A DNA stretch of 64,000 nucleotides from assembly GCA_015680685.1 (NCBI GenBank), contig MNCI01004504.1, positions 498,328-562,327 of the forward strand, read 5' to 3'. The translations under genes were made by a program, and so were the position numbers. Positions 35,500 through 47,440 of this stretch are shown here, one piece after another (within the stretch, counting starts at the first letter, position 1; each line of letters begins with the position of its first letter). A model generated the notes under the pieces. That model did no database searches. It was not told where the DNA came from and was given only the letters and a program-made list of their open reading frames with translations. The DNA comes from Gnetum montanum (lineage: Eukaryota; Streptophyta; Gnetopsida; Gnetales; Gnetaceae).

Positions 35500-38276
35500 C
35501 TAAGGTGTAGTTGGAGGAGGTTGAGGAGAATTTCCAATGTCATCATCACTAGGGCCACTATTGTCACCTGGTACCTATACCACAATAACATAAGTTTAAT
35601 ATGTAATTAACATAACAAAAAAAAACTACAAACTAAAATAAAATAAACCATGTTAAAATGAAAGAAATTAATAAATAATATTAAAAACAAGCAAACTTGT
35701 GAGTACTCAAGTGCAATACTTGTTGTGAGGAAGCTTCAAAGATCAACCTCCATACAATGGAGGATCTAGTCTTCAATCATGTTGGCCTAATCCACTTTCC
35801 CAAGATTAATGCTAGTTATAATGTTACTCTCATTGATATCAGTCCATGTAGGTGGCTTCCACAAAAATGTAGTAGTAGTTACCTTCCCAAAAGTAGTAGT
35901 TACTTGACAAGTTGGGGAATTAGTGACTACTAGGGAGCCTTCTTGCAACCACTTAAGGTAACTCTCACATTCAACCTTGTACTTTTTCTTGTGGTCTTTT
36001 TGTGTTTGCTACCATTCAAGGATACACAAACAATAGTCCATCTAGGCCTTATGGGCCAACAGGTCCATCTATGGCTTCTACTCCATAAGGTCCCTAGCAA
36101 AAGCAACCTTGTCATGGATGATATTTCAATACTACATCCATTCAATCTCTTTAGTTCACAAGGAGTACCTATTAGCCACTTGAACTTCCACAAACTTCTT
36201 ATAATCCTTGAGATTATTAATCTCTTTAGTTTGTTTTTTTTCCCTTTTCAATGCTACAACTCATTTGCATAGAAATTCATTGGAACGATGGCATTCCCAC
36301 AAGGTTCTAGCACATAAAAGTGCATATTTAATGGAACTTTTGTGTAACCTTCATGAAAAAATTGTTACTTTAGGTGGTAGCCTTGGAAGTTCATCGATCT
36401 CAATAGCATGGTTAAAATTCCATTCAATCTTTGACACTATAAGCAAAACAACCAACATAAATACATAAGACCATGTAAACAACAAATAACAAAATGACAA
36501 AAAATACTTTAAACCATTAAGACCATATGACCATAAAACCCATATAAAATAAAATTAATTTAATAACCAATGAAAAAAAGTAAAGGTAAAAATAAACTAA
36601 GGTTGTTATCAACATCAAGAGTAATCTATTGTAACTAATTAATCATGTCTTCGACCATTCCTTGCATGAATTATGTTTTCTTTTGTAACCTCTAATCATG
36701 GTTTCATGTGAAACATAGATATGGAATGGTCAAGTTGAGGTTTAGAAGCTACAACAAGAATGATAATTAACTAACGATTAAAAACAAGTCACAACATAAG
36801 ACTACAAAATGCAACACATAAAATGAGAAATCATAAGTACCTAGAACATAATTCGGGATGATAACAAGAGGTTTAGCTAGTTATGAACCTTCAAATCTAG
36901 CATTGAGATCATCCAATGTGACATTGGATAGCCCCTCATTCTCATGCCATTATAGTACCTCCTCCTCTAGGTGTTTCTATTCAACCTTTGCTACTGCTAC
37001 TTAGGCCACCAATTCTTGTTGTTTGCCTACAAGAGCAATGAAGAAAAGACATGGAACCACTTGGCATATTTTACCTAAAACAAAATAACAACATAGCCAT
37101 ATAACATGAAAAATAAATATCAAATAACCTAAACAAAAATAATGCAAATTAAACATACCCACAACTACATGATACGCATGGCCAAGTTTCATAACAAGCC
37201 TCCTCTTTGTAGGTTGCTCAATAATTGGTGTTGTCTCAATAATAAGCCTCTTTAACTTTGCTCTAGTTGCTCTATTTGCTTCAACACATAACTCCTTGGC
37301 CTTCTAAATGTTTCCATGAGTAACTTAGGGTTCAATTTAGATGTTGCTAGGGAAAGGACAATGCATACCACTAAAATACTTAGTGAAAATAGGTAGTGAT
37401 TCCTGAACATCCTTTGGTGGATTCTAAGCTTGCAAGGTTACCTAACGCTCAAAAATCTAGGATGGATCTTAGCTTATCCATCATCCATCCTTCTACACCA
37501 CCAAAAATGTTGCAAACCTCCTGAGATATGGTACAAAAAATTCATAGTGCATGTGGCATGTTGTTTCAAGTTTCTCTCAAAGATTCAGGATCTCCCCTCA
37601 TAGTCCAAAAATGCAATGGGTAGCCTAATTGAACTAAGCATCCTCCATGAGAACCTTTTTCATGGTCCATGCATGCTCAATGCTTAGAACTTTCTTCTAT
37701 GAAAATAGCTTTAGGAAAGCCTACAACTAGAAAAATGGATACATCTCCTTTGCCTCCATAACCTAGGAGTCTCTTAGAGTTAATTTAGCATGGTTGTAAT
37801 GAGTGTTCATCCATTCTTCCACCTCCTCTGAGTGGTCCACATTGTTCCCTATCTTGGTAGTAATCTTTACCCCTTTTCAAGAAATGACAAATAGATTACT
37901 AAAGGTAGATTCATTAATAGCCAATGTGACGGGCACACCATGAACATGAGTTACAAATTTCTTCACTCCTTTATTAAAGAAGTTGATGATGTATACCATC
38001 TCAAGGGTAGGGATGACTGGGACAAGAGCCATTAATAGGTCATGCAAACTTGCACTGATGATCCTCATGTGGATCTTCCTAGATTCTTGATTGATCAACC
38101 AATGTTGTGGTACATCCACCTCATCTAACTTGAGGATGAGTGTCTTCTCAACACATTTTGAAGTAATCACAAAAATAGTAGATAATGATGTAGTTCCTGC
38201 AACATAACCAAAATAGCTTATTAAATCTAGCACAAGCACATCATACAACATCAAATAATAATAATAATAATAAAAC
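35500..38276 (-). pseudogene. Antisense accessory gene of element G, 5' part lost
   Basis: This is the same gene as in A and E, on the strand opposite to G's gag. The last exon (35500-35590) encodes a Ser/Asp/Pro-rich tail ending 'QPPPTTP' and a stop. The best open part is 37877-38254, with 'LILKLDEVDVPQHWLINQE', 'IPTLEMVYIINFFNKGV' and 'HVHGVPVTLAINESTFSNL', which aligns with E at 53028-53255. Downstream pieces (about 37560-37830) match the E middle exon. Element D1 inserted at 38277 removed or displaced the 5' exons, and I do not find them on the far side. An ATG-to-stop product is impossible here. Confidence 0.7.
38256..38274 (+). repeat. (AAT)n microsatellite at the D1 insertion site
   Basis: A run of about six 'aat' triplets lies just left of the D1 LTR start. 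Confidence 0.7.
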
Positions 38277-39150
38277 TGATGAGTGGTGAGGTACCCCTAT
38301 GCTCAACCATACAAATCACAAGCATTATGCACAATTTGGTCAAATTCCATGGATGGGACTAGTTGTGGTATCTAGATCGTTATAATTTGACTATAGTTCA
38401 TTATCTTCCCACATGCACTAGTGGTAGCTTTGTCACGTATGGTTTAGTCCAAAGTGAGGCATATGGTGTTGTTCCTAATTCTATGCTACCCCTAATGGCA
38501 ATAAAAAGATGGATTAATTAAACTAATGAGTAATGGAAAAAAAGATCTAAACTAGCCTATGGGCAATGGGTATCCACACTTAATCATTCGTACACATCTT
38601 GAACTTTGTGAAACTACTTCTGAGATTGTCAAGTATATGTCACTGGTTGTGCCAAACTATACACCTCTGGACTACCAAGTATTTACACCTAAACACTCAT
38701 GATTAAGGCATACACATTCCACTTAATAATAGGAACAATAAATGAAAATAAATGGAAATATTTAACTAAATAAAGTAGTAAATAATTAAAGCAACAATAA
38801 TCTATGTGGATGCCGCAATGATGAAACTAATCTCGATCTTTATTGCCAATCATGTAACATGTCCAAGTACCTCACACTTGAACAAAGGTGTTGTATAATT
38901 ACAAACATCATGCTATGAGAATGCACTAGAAATAACAGGCTTGAAAGAGAAGAAACTGAAAACTAAAATATCTACTTAACTCTCTACTTCTCATCTCATC
39001 CAAATATCTGAGCACCATATTTATAGGCAACATCCAAATGAGGCAATGTTGGGTATGCAATGTTGCTTATTGGCTCTGACATCAGATATGCAACGTTAGG
39101 GCTCTAACGTCATGTATCTGACATTAGGATCATTGTATGAAGATTCATCA
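38277..39150 (-). repeat. Element D1 3' LTR (874 bp)
   Basis: It begins TGATGAGTGG and ends in TCATCA on the plus strand, so both ends are inverted copies of TGATGA. It aligns throughout with the D2 (55790-56726) and D3 (60524-61551) LTRs. The purine tract on the minus strand lies to its right, so it is the 3' LTR of a minus-strand element. It is the most CpG-poor of the three copies. Confidence 0.85.
39017..39025 (-). promoter_or_regulatory. TATA box of the D1 LTR
   Basis: Minus-strand TATAAATAT is at the same place as TATAAATAA in D2 (56518-56526) and D3 (61460-61468). Confidence 0.65.
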
Positions 39151-39165
39151 TACCCCCATGACTAA
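39151..39165 (-). other. Polypurine tract of element D1
   Basis: Minus-strand 'agtcatgggggta' abuts the LTR start TGATGAA. D2 and D3 have the same arrangement at 56727 and 61552. Confidence 0.7.
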
Positions 39166-39348
39166 ATGAAAAATTATTTCTCAAGTTAAATAAAATAAGG
39201 AACAAGTTCTTTACAAAATATTAGTAGGTATGGAATTATTGATTGACTCAAAAAATGAACAAAATAATTGACTATTTGAATGCCGCAGTGGTGCAATATA
39301 AAAATGGAACACATTATTACAAAACAAAACAAAACAAGACTAGGAAGC

Positions 39349-41575
39349 TCATTTGGTGCTTGGAGGTGATGGCTCTTCCATTGGTTGGTTTCCTTTGTCA
39401 CAAAACCATTGAAACTTGTATTAGTTGAGCAAGGCCTGCAATGTTTCCTCCTCTGTCCTTGGGTCGTGCATCGACCAGGCTACTATGCTAATGTGTGCTA
39501 GCACTAGTACATTCCAAGGACATTGTAGCTGTGGGAACATTTGATTCACCTTTACATACCATGCTACAAACTACCAATGTTCTTCCTTGAAAGCCGTAAC
39601 TTTATCTTTGAGCTCATGATAATCTATCAATTGCTGAGCTAGGTTCGAGGCTACATCCTTTTGTCCTTAAAAACTGGCCTTGACCACCTCTAACTCAAAG
39701 TTTCCACTTGAAAATTTTGCAAGTCATCTTTTCGATTTGCAAACTCTTTTTCATACAGTGCATAGGTGGTCACCACTTACTTCTCTAGCTTACTTCGGGA
39801 ACGACCTACTATTAACATGGCAAGCTTGGCATATCTAAGGTTAGCCAATGCTATGTATTCCTTTAAATCCTCTATCTACAGGTCTTTGTTTTTTTACTTC
39901 CACTTGTTGAACCATGGCATAGATATCCAAGATGGCCTTCCATTCAGAATTCTATGCTGATAAGGAGTTGATGTGGGCCTTGGCCATCTTGATTTCCATG
40001 TACATGCCAACTTGGTCATAGAAGTTCTCTTTCAATTTTTCATACATTTTCATGCCAACTTCTCTTTGGTATTGATGAGATCTAATTGTGCTATAGTGAC
40101 ATTGTTTGAAATGTCAAACAGAGTGGTCATTACCTGACTCATATATAGTAAATGATCAAGCATGTCCTCATGCACTGCAAGAGTCATTAAGGTCCCAACC
40201 AACATTTGTGCATCTCTAGTTCCTACCAAGTCTATGAATCTTTGATGTGATTGATGATCACCTCTATTGTGCCTACCACATCCTTATGTTGTAGCACCAC
40301 AACTATGGCACCTTCTCTAATTTCTAATATGACTTGGAAGGATGTGGCATTCCCAAAGATCTGGCATGGCCATTGGGTTCCTTCTCCTCCTACTCCTTCT
40401 AACTGTATTGAGATCATCTCCCTTGTTGGAATAGATGATACGGTGGACTGTATGGTGTCATTCATGACTTGACATAGATTGGCCTCATCCCTACTTCCCT
40501 AGTTGATTGTTTAAAAAATCCTCTATAGGTGGCTCATCGAAGGCTTATAATCTTGTAGCAACAATGGAGCTTGTGCTTGTGGATGTTATTTAGGCTATTG
40601 TTGTGTATCTATTTGCAGCTTAGCCTCCTTCTCTACTTCTTGCTCTTCACCAAAATCTTTTCTTAGTGTTGTCGTTATCAAGAGTTTTGCAAAGGAGGCA
40701 TGTTGGGACTTCCTAAGGATATCATTGGTATATCCCAGGATTCTCGTGCACTTGAACAACTTTCTAAGTAAGTAGGGAAACAAAAGTGTTGGTCTCCTCA
40801 ACTTCATTTCTGTGAACCACTATTGGATTTCTATGAAGTAATAATCAGGAAGGTTGGCTACAAATTTTTCCATTAGAATAACACTTCCCCTAGCTACATA
40901 AGTGGAGATTCGATTGAGCCCTTTCATGGGAAATAGGTGGTATGTCCTAATCTTGAAGTAGGCTTTCTCATCTAGAGTCATTTCATTGTATGATTTTTCT
41001 TCTTTGCTATACACCTACCTGAGCCAGTGTTTCTTTGTTTTGAGGTCAAATATGATTAATAGGTGAGAAACCCTAGCTCTTTCGTTGAGTAGGTTAAGAG
41101 CTACAATAATGTTCTTAACTAAATAAGAGATGATCACCCCATAGATGTTAACAGTAGTACCCTCATCTTTATTATGCCAAAATTGATGGACTTCACCCAA
41201 GTACCATTCACCACTATCAAACAAGATAGGCCACAATGGGGACACTTTGAGTTGCATCTACACTACTTTTGAAGCAAACTCCATAAATAGACCAAATTTC
41301 ATTTCCATAATGACCAAATCTAGAGTGGATTTTTTCAAGGTGGCAATAAGGTAGTTAAGGGAAAACATGAGACATTGTCTCTGTTCATAGATTCGTACTT
41401 CTACCACCTCACCTTGGGCTGATTACCCAGTAGCAAGGGCCTCTTGATGAATACTGAAGGACTAGGTCTCCTACTCAGCATGTTCCTCACATTCGCCTTG
41501 CTGACCATGACCACCATGTGGATTCTTAGCAACTCTTTGCAATGGTTCACCTTGAGCACCTCTTTTTGGGGCCAT
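39349..41575 (-). pseudogene. D1 downstream ORF (about 740 codons, MAPKR start), function unknown
   Basis: A long decayed reading frame runs on the sense strand of D1 between the gag tail and the PPT. It starts at an ATG at 41575 (Met-Ala-Pro-Lys-Arg-Gly-Ala) just after a likely intron acceptor. Open pieces at 40820-41014, 41015-41257, 40595-40807 and 40232-40465 belong to it: 'YLGEVHQFWHNKDEGTTVNI', 'LDEKAYFKIRTYHLFPMKG', 'KLFKCTRILGYTNDILRKS'. It ends '...MEEPSPPSTK' and a stop at 39349. D2 keeps both ends of this ORF but lacks most of the middle. No motif names a function, and membrane segments are absent. The folded middle may be of the plant 'mobile domain' kind; this is a guess. Confidence 0.6.
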
Positions 41576-43555
41576 TTGCAATCAAGCAAAGATAAAGTGT
41601 TACTAAGGTTATATTTGGTATCATCAATTTGTACCTTACCTTTAAATTTAGTTCATTAAGTTTGTAATGAATATGATTACAAAGTTAGAATAATTTTCAA
41701 CAATCCCCAAAAAGTTTTTATCTCCTTTTACAACCCTCACCACTGGTTTCCTTTTTCATTACATGTGGCTTATAATAATGGTTATGGGCCCGTGGGTTAG
41801 AAAAACTGGACTTCTAGCATTACTGTTAGTGATTTTTCATTATAATTCCTAACATTTTAAACATTCTTACCCTTATAATACCTTTTGGAAGATAGAAAAT
41901 TTTAGTAAATAGGCACAATTTTTGCATGCACACATGCCCCATGACTAAGTAAACACTTGGGGTTTAGATAGATTCAAATGGCACAGAAATTGAAGCGTTA
42001 AAGAGCTAGATATCACACATGGAATATAGAGGTGCATAGCTCCAAGTCACAAGGAAAAATATCAACTCCCTTAGTAGAAAATGAGAAAAATAAATTTCAA
42101 GGTTTGCAGGGATCATATTTATAGCTTTTTTGAGACCCGACATCAAGTATGCAATGTCATGTACACGACGTCAGGTTAGACCCAATGTCAGGTACACAAT
42201 GTTAAGGTCCAAATTTTTTGCATTTTATGGGGTCAATGAACATGAAAAGTGAAGTTCTAGGATTGGTTGGAAGGTTTAAAGTTAAGTTTAGCATTTTTGG
42301 TAAGTGAAACATTAATTAGAGACACCAAAAGTGTGATAGGATGAAGTTGTTGATATGAAAAACATTAGATTGAGCAATAAAAAGGTGTTGAAATTGAAGT
42401 TGCAAGATAGATCAGATTCATAATAAGGGAAATAATAAAATATATCAATTTGAGTGCTTATAAGGTGAAAAATAGTGTGGATATGTGAAATAAGTATAAG
42501 TCACAAAAGTTACACAAGTGGATCCTCCCCAAAGTAGGCTCTGGCCTATAATGCCCTTGTGTAACCACACCTATAATGTCCATAGGCACTAAATGGGTTG
42601 AATGAAACATACACATGTAAAAAAAAACACACATGTGAAAACCACTGAAGTGAGATAATAACTCTATGTTACACAAAACCACAAGTTATAAGCATCCAGA
42701 CAATGAGATGAGATGGACTATAGAAGGGATCATAGAAATTGGGACATGAGGTGTCATACCATGGTCACAATGAAATTTCATGTGCTATTAATGGTTAAAT
42801 AACCATGTTTCCTTTTTCCCAAGATTCAAACCAAGTCCAAGCCACATTACAGTGACATCACATTATTTCATCCCATTGACAAACAACCATAAGACTATCA
42901 AAGTTGTGAGGAGTAACATCACTTGGCATTTTGTCCAAGGGAGGAGTGATATTATGGCACAATTATTGGTTTCTTTCTTTTTTCCTTTTTTTTATGAAAT
43001 ATTTGAAAAGTCACCAACCTTCAGGCATGGGTACATTTCTTTCCAATGGAACCCACAAAAGTTTATGCAGTGCTGTTTTAAGTTGCTCTTACTCCCATTT
43101 TTTGTTAGATATATAAGGATATGGTTATAGCCTTAGCAATAGGATAGAACATATAGAAGTAGCCAAAGAGAATCCACAAGTCCCCTTGATGTCACACCCT
43201 TTACATTCCCCCTTAGTTGTGCACTCTTTTATCCAAACACAAGGATTATAGATTTATTATTTGGTTGAATGATGGAAAAGATCACCAGTATGACTAGAGC
43301 AAGAACCTCTTATTAATGAAGTCGGTGTAGTCACAATGTCTAAATAATCAATCCCTTATGATTTGAAAACATAGAGAAAACCTCATCCCAATGGGCAACA
43401 TGATCAATAGCAAGATTACATAACAAAGAAAAATTAAAACCACAACTAGAAAAAAGTAGAAAAAATAGGAAAAATTAGATCAAGAAATAGGAAAATGACA
43501 AAAAATTGTAAAACAAAAAATGAAAAACACCAAAAAATCCTCAAGGTTAGAATGG
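41576..43555 (-). other. D1 non-coding region with conserved blocks
   Basis: No gene is supported. Immediately upstream (minus strand) of the MAPKR start is a probable 5'UTR intron, with donor 'aaag|gtaagg' near 41635 and acceptor region 'gattgcaa' at 41576. Two blocks are conserved with D2 and D3: 42514-42571 ('ccccaaagtaggctc') and 43169-43215 ('caagtccccttgatgtcaca'). A 'ccccatgactaa' word at 41938 repeats the PPT-like motif. Confidence 0.5.
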
Positions 43556-43710
43556 GGGTAACCCCCATGTCTAAACATTTGGTTGTGGCTAGGAGGGAGA
43601 TATTTATTGGAGGGCTTTTTAAAAGGCGATTATCAACTACCAGAGGCCACGGAGGGGCAACAAAGCTCCCAATGCAAGAGCTATGGTTATTAGAGGCTAA
43701 GGAATAGGAT
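43556..43710 (-). pseudogene. D1 gag tail remnant
   Basis: The minus strand matches the Pro/Tyr/His-rich end of D2 gag (58696-58890), ending in 'GGYPPF'-like and 'TWGLPPF' words beside a 'gggggtta' run. It is cut off at about 43710. Confidence 0.45.
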
Positions 43711-43979
43711 TTTAATGGTATACCCCATTAAACCTCCATGTTCATTCCACATTGGGTGCCATGGAGGGGGGATTTGCCAACATGGGGTATGATACAAGGT
43801 TTCAAGTTGGCTTGTTTGAATGTAATAGATAGGCTATTGGAGACTGTACAGGAATATAAAGGTCAAACATGGTAACTAGGTAGTCGATTTATGTAACTAG
43901 GTGGTTGATTAATGGAAATTTGGATCACCTCCCATCCATCCATGCTAGGGTCAAGGTGCTTAGCATGAATGAGGCCTAT
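43711..43979 (-). repeat. Element E satellite-like sequence, left of F
   Basis: This contains 'ccatccatgctagggtcaagg', 'tagcatgaat', 'ccacattgggtgccatgg' and 'caacatgg', the same core words as the ~190-bp array of A. The sequence resumes at 49523 after element F. Confidence 0.55.
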
Positions 43980-44521
43980 TGTCACTGGGTGAATTGTAGT
44001 AGCTAAGTTTTCTCGCTAGGTGATAGCACTAAGTGCCCCAACTTAGCCAGCTACTCACAGCGAATGCACAACATTGCTCAAGCTCAACAAAAACATGCTT
44101 ACAAGAAAACTCCCAACCTTTACTCTCAAAGGAATATGTTACAACCCACATAGGAGGTTGCCTCAATGTGAGCAACACCTCCTACTTTTATAGGCATGAA
44201 ACCTAGCCTTACTAGTGTACTCTCGTGATTGGCATTACAAACGCATCACTTGCATCTCCAAAGAGTATGCACATAACCCATTTGCATGTGCTACATCTAG
44301 GAAAACCCAGTTGTAGTCCCCTCGCATGCATCGCACCTAGCTTCCTTTAGATGTGAATGCACTACATCTAGGCAAACCCAGTTGTAGTCCGCTCGCATGC
44401 ATCACACCTAGCTCCACCTGGTGGTACCAGATGTCTTTCCACACTCCAAGTGTGGATCAATTGTAACTCACGTATGCCTACACATGAGCCTACGATTGCG
44501 GCAACTCAAGAGGCTATGAAA
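43980..44521 (-). repeat. Element F 3' LTR (542 bp)
   Basis: This matches 48978-49522 throughout. The plus-strand start is TGTCAC; the right end is 'ggctatgaaa', where the other LTR has 'ggctatgaca'. It contains a direct duplication of ~71 bp starting at 44291 and 44362 ('ctacatctaggaaaaccca'). The minus-strand TATA box TATAAAAG is at 44185-44192. The internal purine-rich tract ('agtgggggtgga' on the minus strand) follows at 44522-44537. Confidence 0.9.
44185..44192 (-). promoter_or_regulatory. TATA box in the F 3' LTR
   Basis: Minus-strand TATAAAAG is conserved in the 5' LTR at 49183-49190. Confidence 0.65.
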
Positions 44522-44539
44522 AATCCACCCCCACTGGAT

Positions 44540-45880
44540 GAGTTTGATGTCCTTGTCAGAAGTCCTTCCAAGTAGAGTTTGATCACCTCCTCAAACTTCC
44601 ATAGGATAACATCATGTTCCTATGTGGTGTCCTCCTTACTACAGCCCTTCCACTAGACTAAGTAGTCAGTGCATCGGTTCTTTCGACTAGCACCCTCAGT
44701 GAAATGACTAAGAATTCTCTTAGTTATTCTCCAAAACTCCTTTTGGATGCCAGGAGGAGCTCTCCTAACTTGATGCCTCACTGCATCCTCATCCTCATAG
44801 AAGGGTTTGAGGAAGCTTACATGAAACATCGGATGGATTTTCATTTGCTCCAAAAATTTCAATCGATAGGCCACATTTCCCACCTGCTTCACAACCTCAA
44901 ATGGTCCATCATACCTCTTACGAAGGGATCTGTGATACCGCTTATCAATGACCTTCTTCTAGATTTGGGGAGTAAGTTTTAACAAGACCTTATCCCTTTC
45001 GTTGTACTTAACTGCCCTCTGATTCTGATCGACATACTTCTTCATTCACCTCTGCACCTTGGCTAAGCTATCCTGAGCTTGCTCAAAGAGTTCCTACTTA
45101 TTGCGTGTAAAGCGATACGTTGTAGGGCATTTCCCTTGCAACTTTGATCTTGCCACCTCCAAAGGCATTATGGGCTAATGCCCAAAGACCACCTCTTTAG
45201 GACTCAACCCAATTGAAGAAGTTTGATGCAAGTTGTAGCAGAATTGGGTGGTATCCAGCAATGCAACCCAATTCCGCTAACTTGTGGTTACAAAATGGTG
45301 AAGATACTCTTTGACCAAAGCATTCAATCACTCCATTTTCCCATCCTTCTAGAGATGGTTAGCTGTGAAAAATTTTAATTCTGATCCCACCAAAGAGAAC
45401 AATGCTACCCAGAACTTCCTTGTGAATCAGGCATCCCGATCACTTACAATATCTTGTGGTACCCCAAATACCTTTACAACATACCAAAATAGGAGTTCGG
45501 TAGTTTCTTTTGCAGTGTGCACTTGAGGTGCAACTACAAACACCGCATACTTTGAAAATTCATCAACCACAACCAATACCGATGCCTTCCCATCCACTTG
45601 TGGGAAGCCCGTGATGAATTCTAGGGAGACACACTTCCATGGTATTTTCAGGATTGGAAGAGATTGAAGAAGTCCAACTTGCTTCTTCTTCTCAATCTTG
45701 TCTAGTTCACATACTAGACAGGTTCTCACGTATAGTTCTACATCCTCTTCCATCTTAGGCCAAAAGTAGCCTCAAGATAGAAGAGCTAGCATCTTCTTCA
45801 CCCCTAGGTGTCCAGCCCATTGGGTGTCATGAGTTTCCTTCATGAGTTCACGTCATAGTCCCTCATCCTTAGGAACATAC
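44540..45880 (-). pseudogene. Element F integrase with C-terminal chromodomain
   Basis: In sense order: a zinc-binding stretch 'CLVCELDKIEKKKQ' (about 45700), then the core with 'SLEFITGFPQVDGK' where the usual first catalytic Asp is Glu, 'VVVDEFSKYAVFV', and 'DIVSDRDA' with the second Asp (about 45430). After further core sequence comes 'NVAYRLKFLEQMKIHPMFHV' (about 44840) and a chromodomain-like tail with 'RRAPPGIQKEF' and 'NRCTDYLV' (44653-44750), followed by 'WKG'. Chromodomains of this sort can bind modified histones and steer integration into heterochromatin. Stop codons at 45426 and elsewhere break it. Confidence 0.85.
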
Positions 45881-47440
45881 AGCCTGTTCCCCTGAGCATA
45901 CAAGAGATCAGCCTCAAGCCAATACTTTCTCGCAAGGCCTTCATGCACTTGTTGTCTTAATTGACAATAGGTCTTGTCAACTTCTGTAGCTTCTTTCACC
46001 ATGTTGATGAAGTTCAATTGAACTATCATCAACCTTGCAACGTAAGCCTAAACTTCCTTTCAACTTAGCGCATCCACTACCTGGTTCTCCTGTCCATGTC
46101 GATGAACCCAATTGAAGTCAAACTCTGCAAGGTACTCTTGTCACCTTGCCTTCTTTGGAGAGAGTTTCTTCTAAGTTTTAAATTATGTGTTGGCGACATT
46201 GTCTATGACCACTATGAACTTCATTCCCAACAAGTAATTCCTCCAGACATTCAGGCAGTGCACCATTGATATCATTTCCTTCTCATGAGCAGTATATTGC
46301 TACTCTACATCCTTGAGCTTCCTTCTCTTGAACATAATTGGATGTCCCTCTTGCACTAGGACTCCACCAATCACTCGATCGGATGCATCAGTATGAAGTT
46401 TGAATGGAACTTCACTGGATCTGACATTACAACTTCCTTGATTCAATTGAAGGCTTCCTCACAAGCCTTTGACCAAACCCATGTTTGGTTCTTCTTTAGT
46501 AAATTAGTCAAGTGGGCTACCTTCCTTGCATAGCCCTCAATGAACCATTGGTAATAATTGAAAAGTCCTAAAAAGGACCACAACTTAAGCAGCTTCTTTG
46601 GAGTGGGCCACTCCACAATCGCTTACATCTTCTAATCATCCATCTAAATTTTCCCCTTCAATATTTGGTGACCAAGAAACAAGATCTCCTAGACATCGAA
46701 TTCATATTTTTCTTTCTTTACATACAAGTGGTTTTCTTTCAGCCTTGAGAAAACCTGCCTCAAGTGTTCTACGTGAGCCTCTAGACTCTCGCTATACACA
46801 ACAATATCATCTAGATAGACCACCACTAATCTATCTAGGAACTCATATAAAACATCATTCATCAAATTACAAAATGTAGTAGGGGCATTGGTGAGCCCAA
46901 ATGGCATCACCAAAAACTCCAAACAGCCATATCGAGTTACACATTGTTTTTGCTTCATTTCCAACAATGATGCGCACTTGCAAATACCCAGACCTCAAAT
47001 TGACCCTGGTAAAATACCTTGCTCTTGCCAAATGATCAAACAAGTCTGCCACATTTGTTACTAGGTACTTTTTTTTATGGTGATTTTTTTCAATGCCCTA
47101 TAGTCCATGCACATCCATAGCATGTCATCCTACTTCTTTTGGAAGAGCATCGGTGATCCATATGGTGCCTTCAAAGGTTGAAGGTAACTAGCCTCCAACA
47201 GCTCATCTAGTTTCTTACGTAACTCAGTACATTCCATGGGGGACATTTGATAAGGAATGCTCATGGGTGGCCTTGCCCCAGGTTCTAGCTCAATCTAATG
47301 GTCTACCCTCCTTCTAGGAGGTAATACCTTGGGTAACTCGAGTGGCATTACATATGCAAATTCTGTTAGTAGATGCCCCACACAATCAGGCACTTCCACT
47401 GTGTGGTTCTTCTTGACCTCCACCAAGGTAGCCAACATAG
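45881..47440 (-). pseudogene. Element F reverse transcriptase and RNase H
   Basis: RT would copy the element RNA. In sense order: 'PPRRRVDH' and 'LPKVLPPR'-type pre-RT sequence near 47300, the fingers with 'FQKK', then 'ARYFTRVNLRSGYLQVRI' (about 46990, the first catalytic Asp replaced by Asn), 'MPFGLTNAPTTFCNLMNDV' (about 46880) and the intact catalytic 'VVYLDDIVVYS' (about 46800). The connection and RNase H parts follow to about 45900, with 'HTDASDRVIGGVLVQ'-like sequence near 46380. Frameshifts occur near 46870 and elsewhere. Confidence 0.85.

Larger units (their letters stand above)
38277..43710 (-). mobile_element. Element D1: truncated gag-type LTR element lacking its 5' end
   Basis: A minus-strand D-family element with 3' LTR, PPT, a long 3' ORF, conserved non-coding blocks and the end of the gag tail (about 43560-43710). 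Going right, D-type sequence stops near 43710 and satellite-like sequence of element E starts. No 5' LTR, gag core or pol is present. It interrupts G's antisense gene. Confidence 0.7.

Noticed and set aside
35943-36468. Plus-strand open frames opposite the G antisense gene
   Set aside because: The minus strand matches the conserved gene in A and E; the plus-strand frames are shadows.
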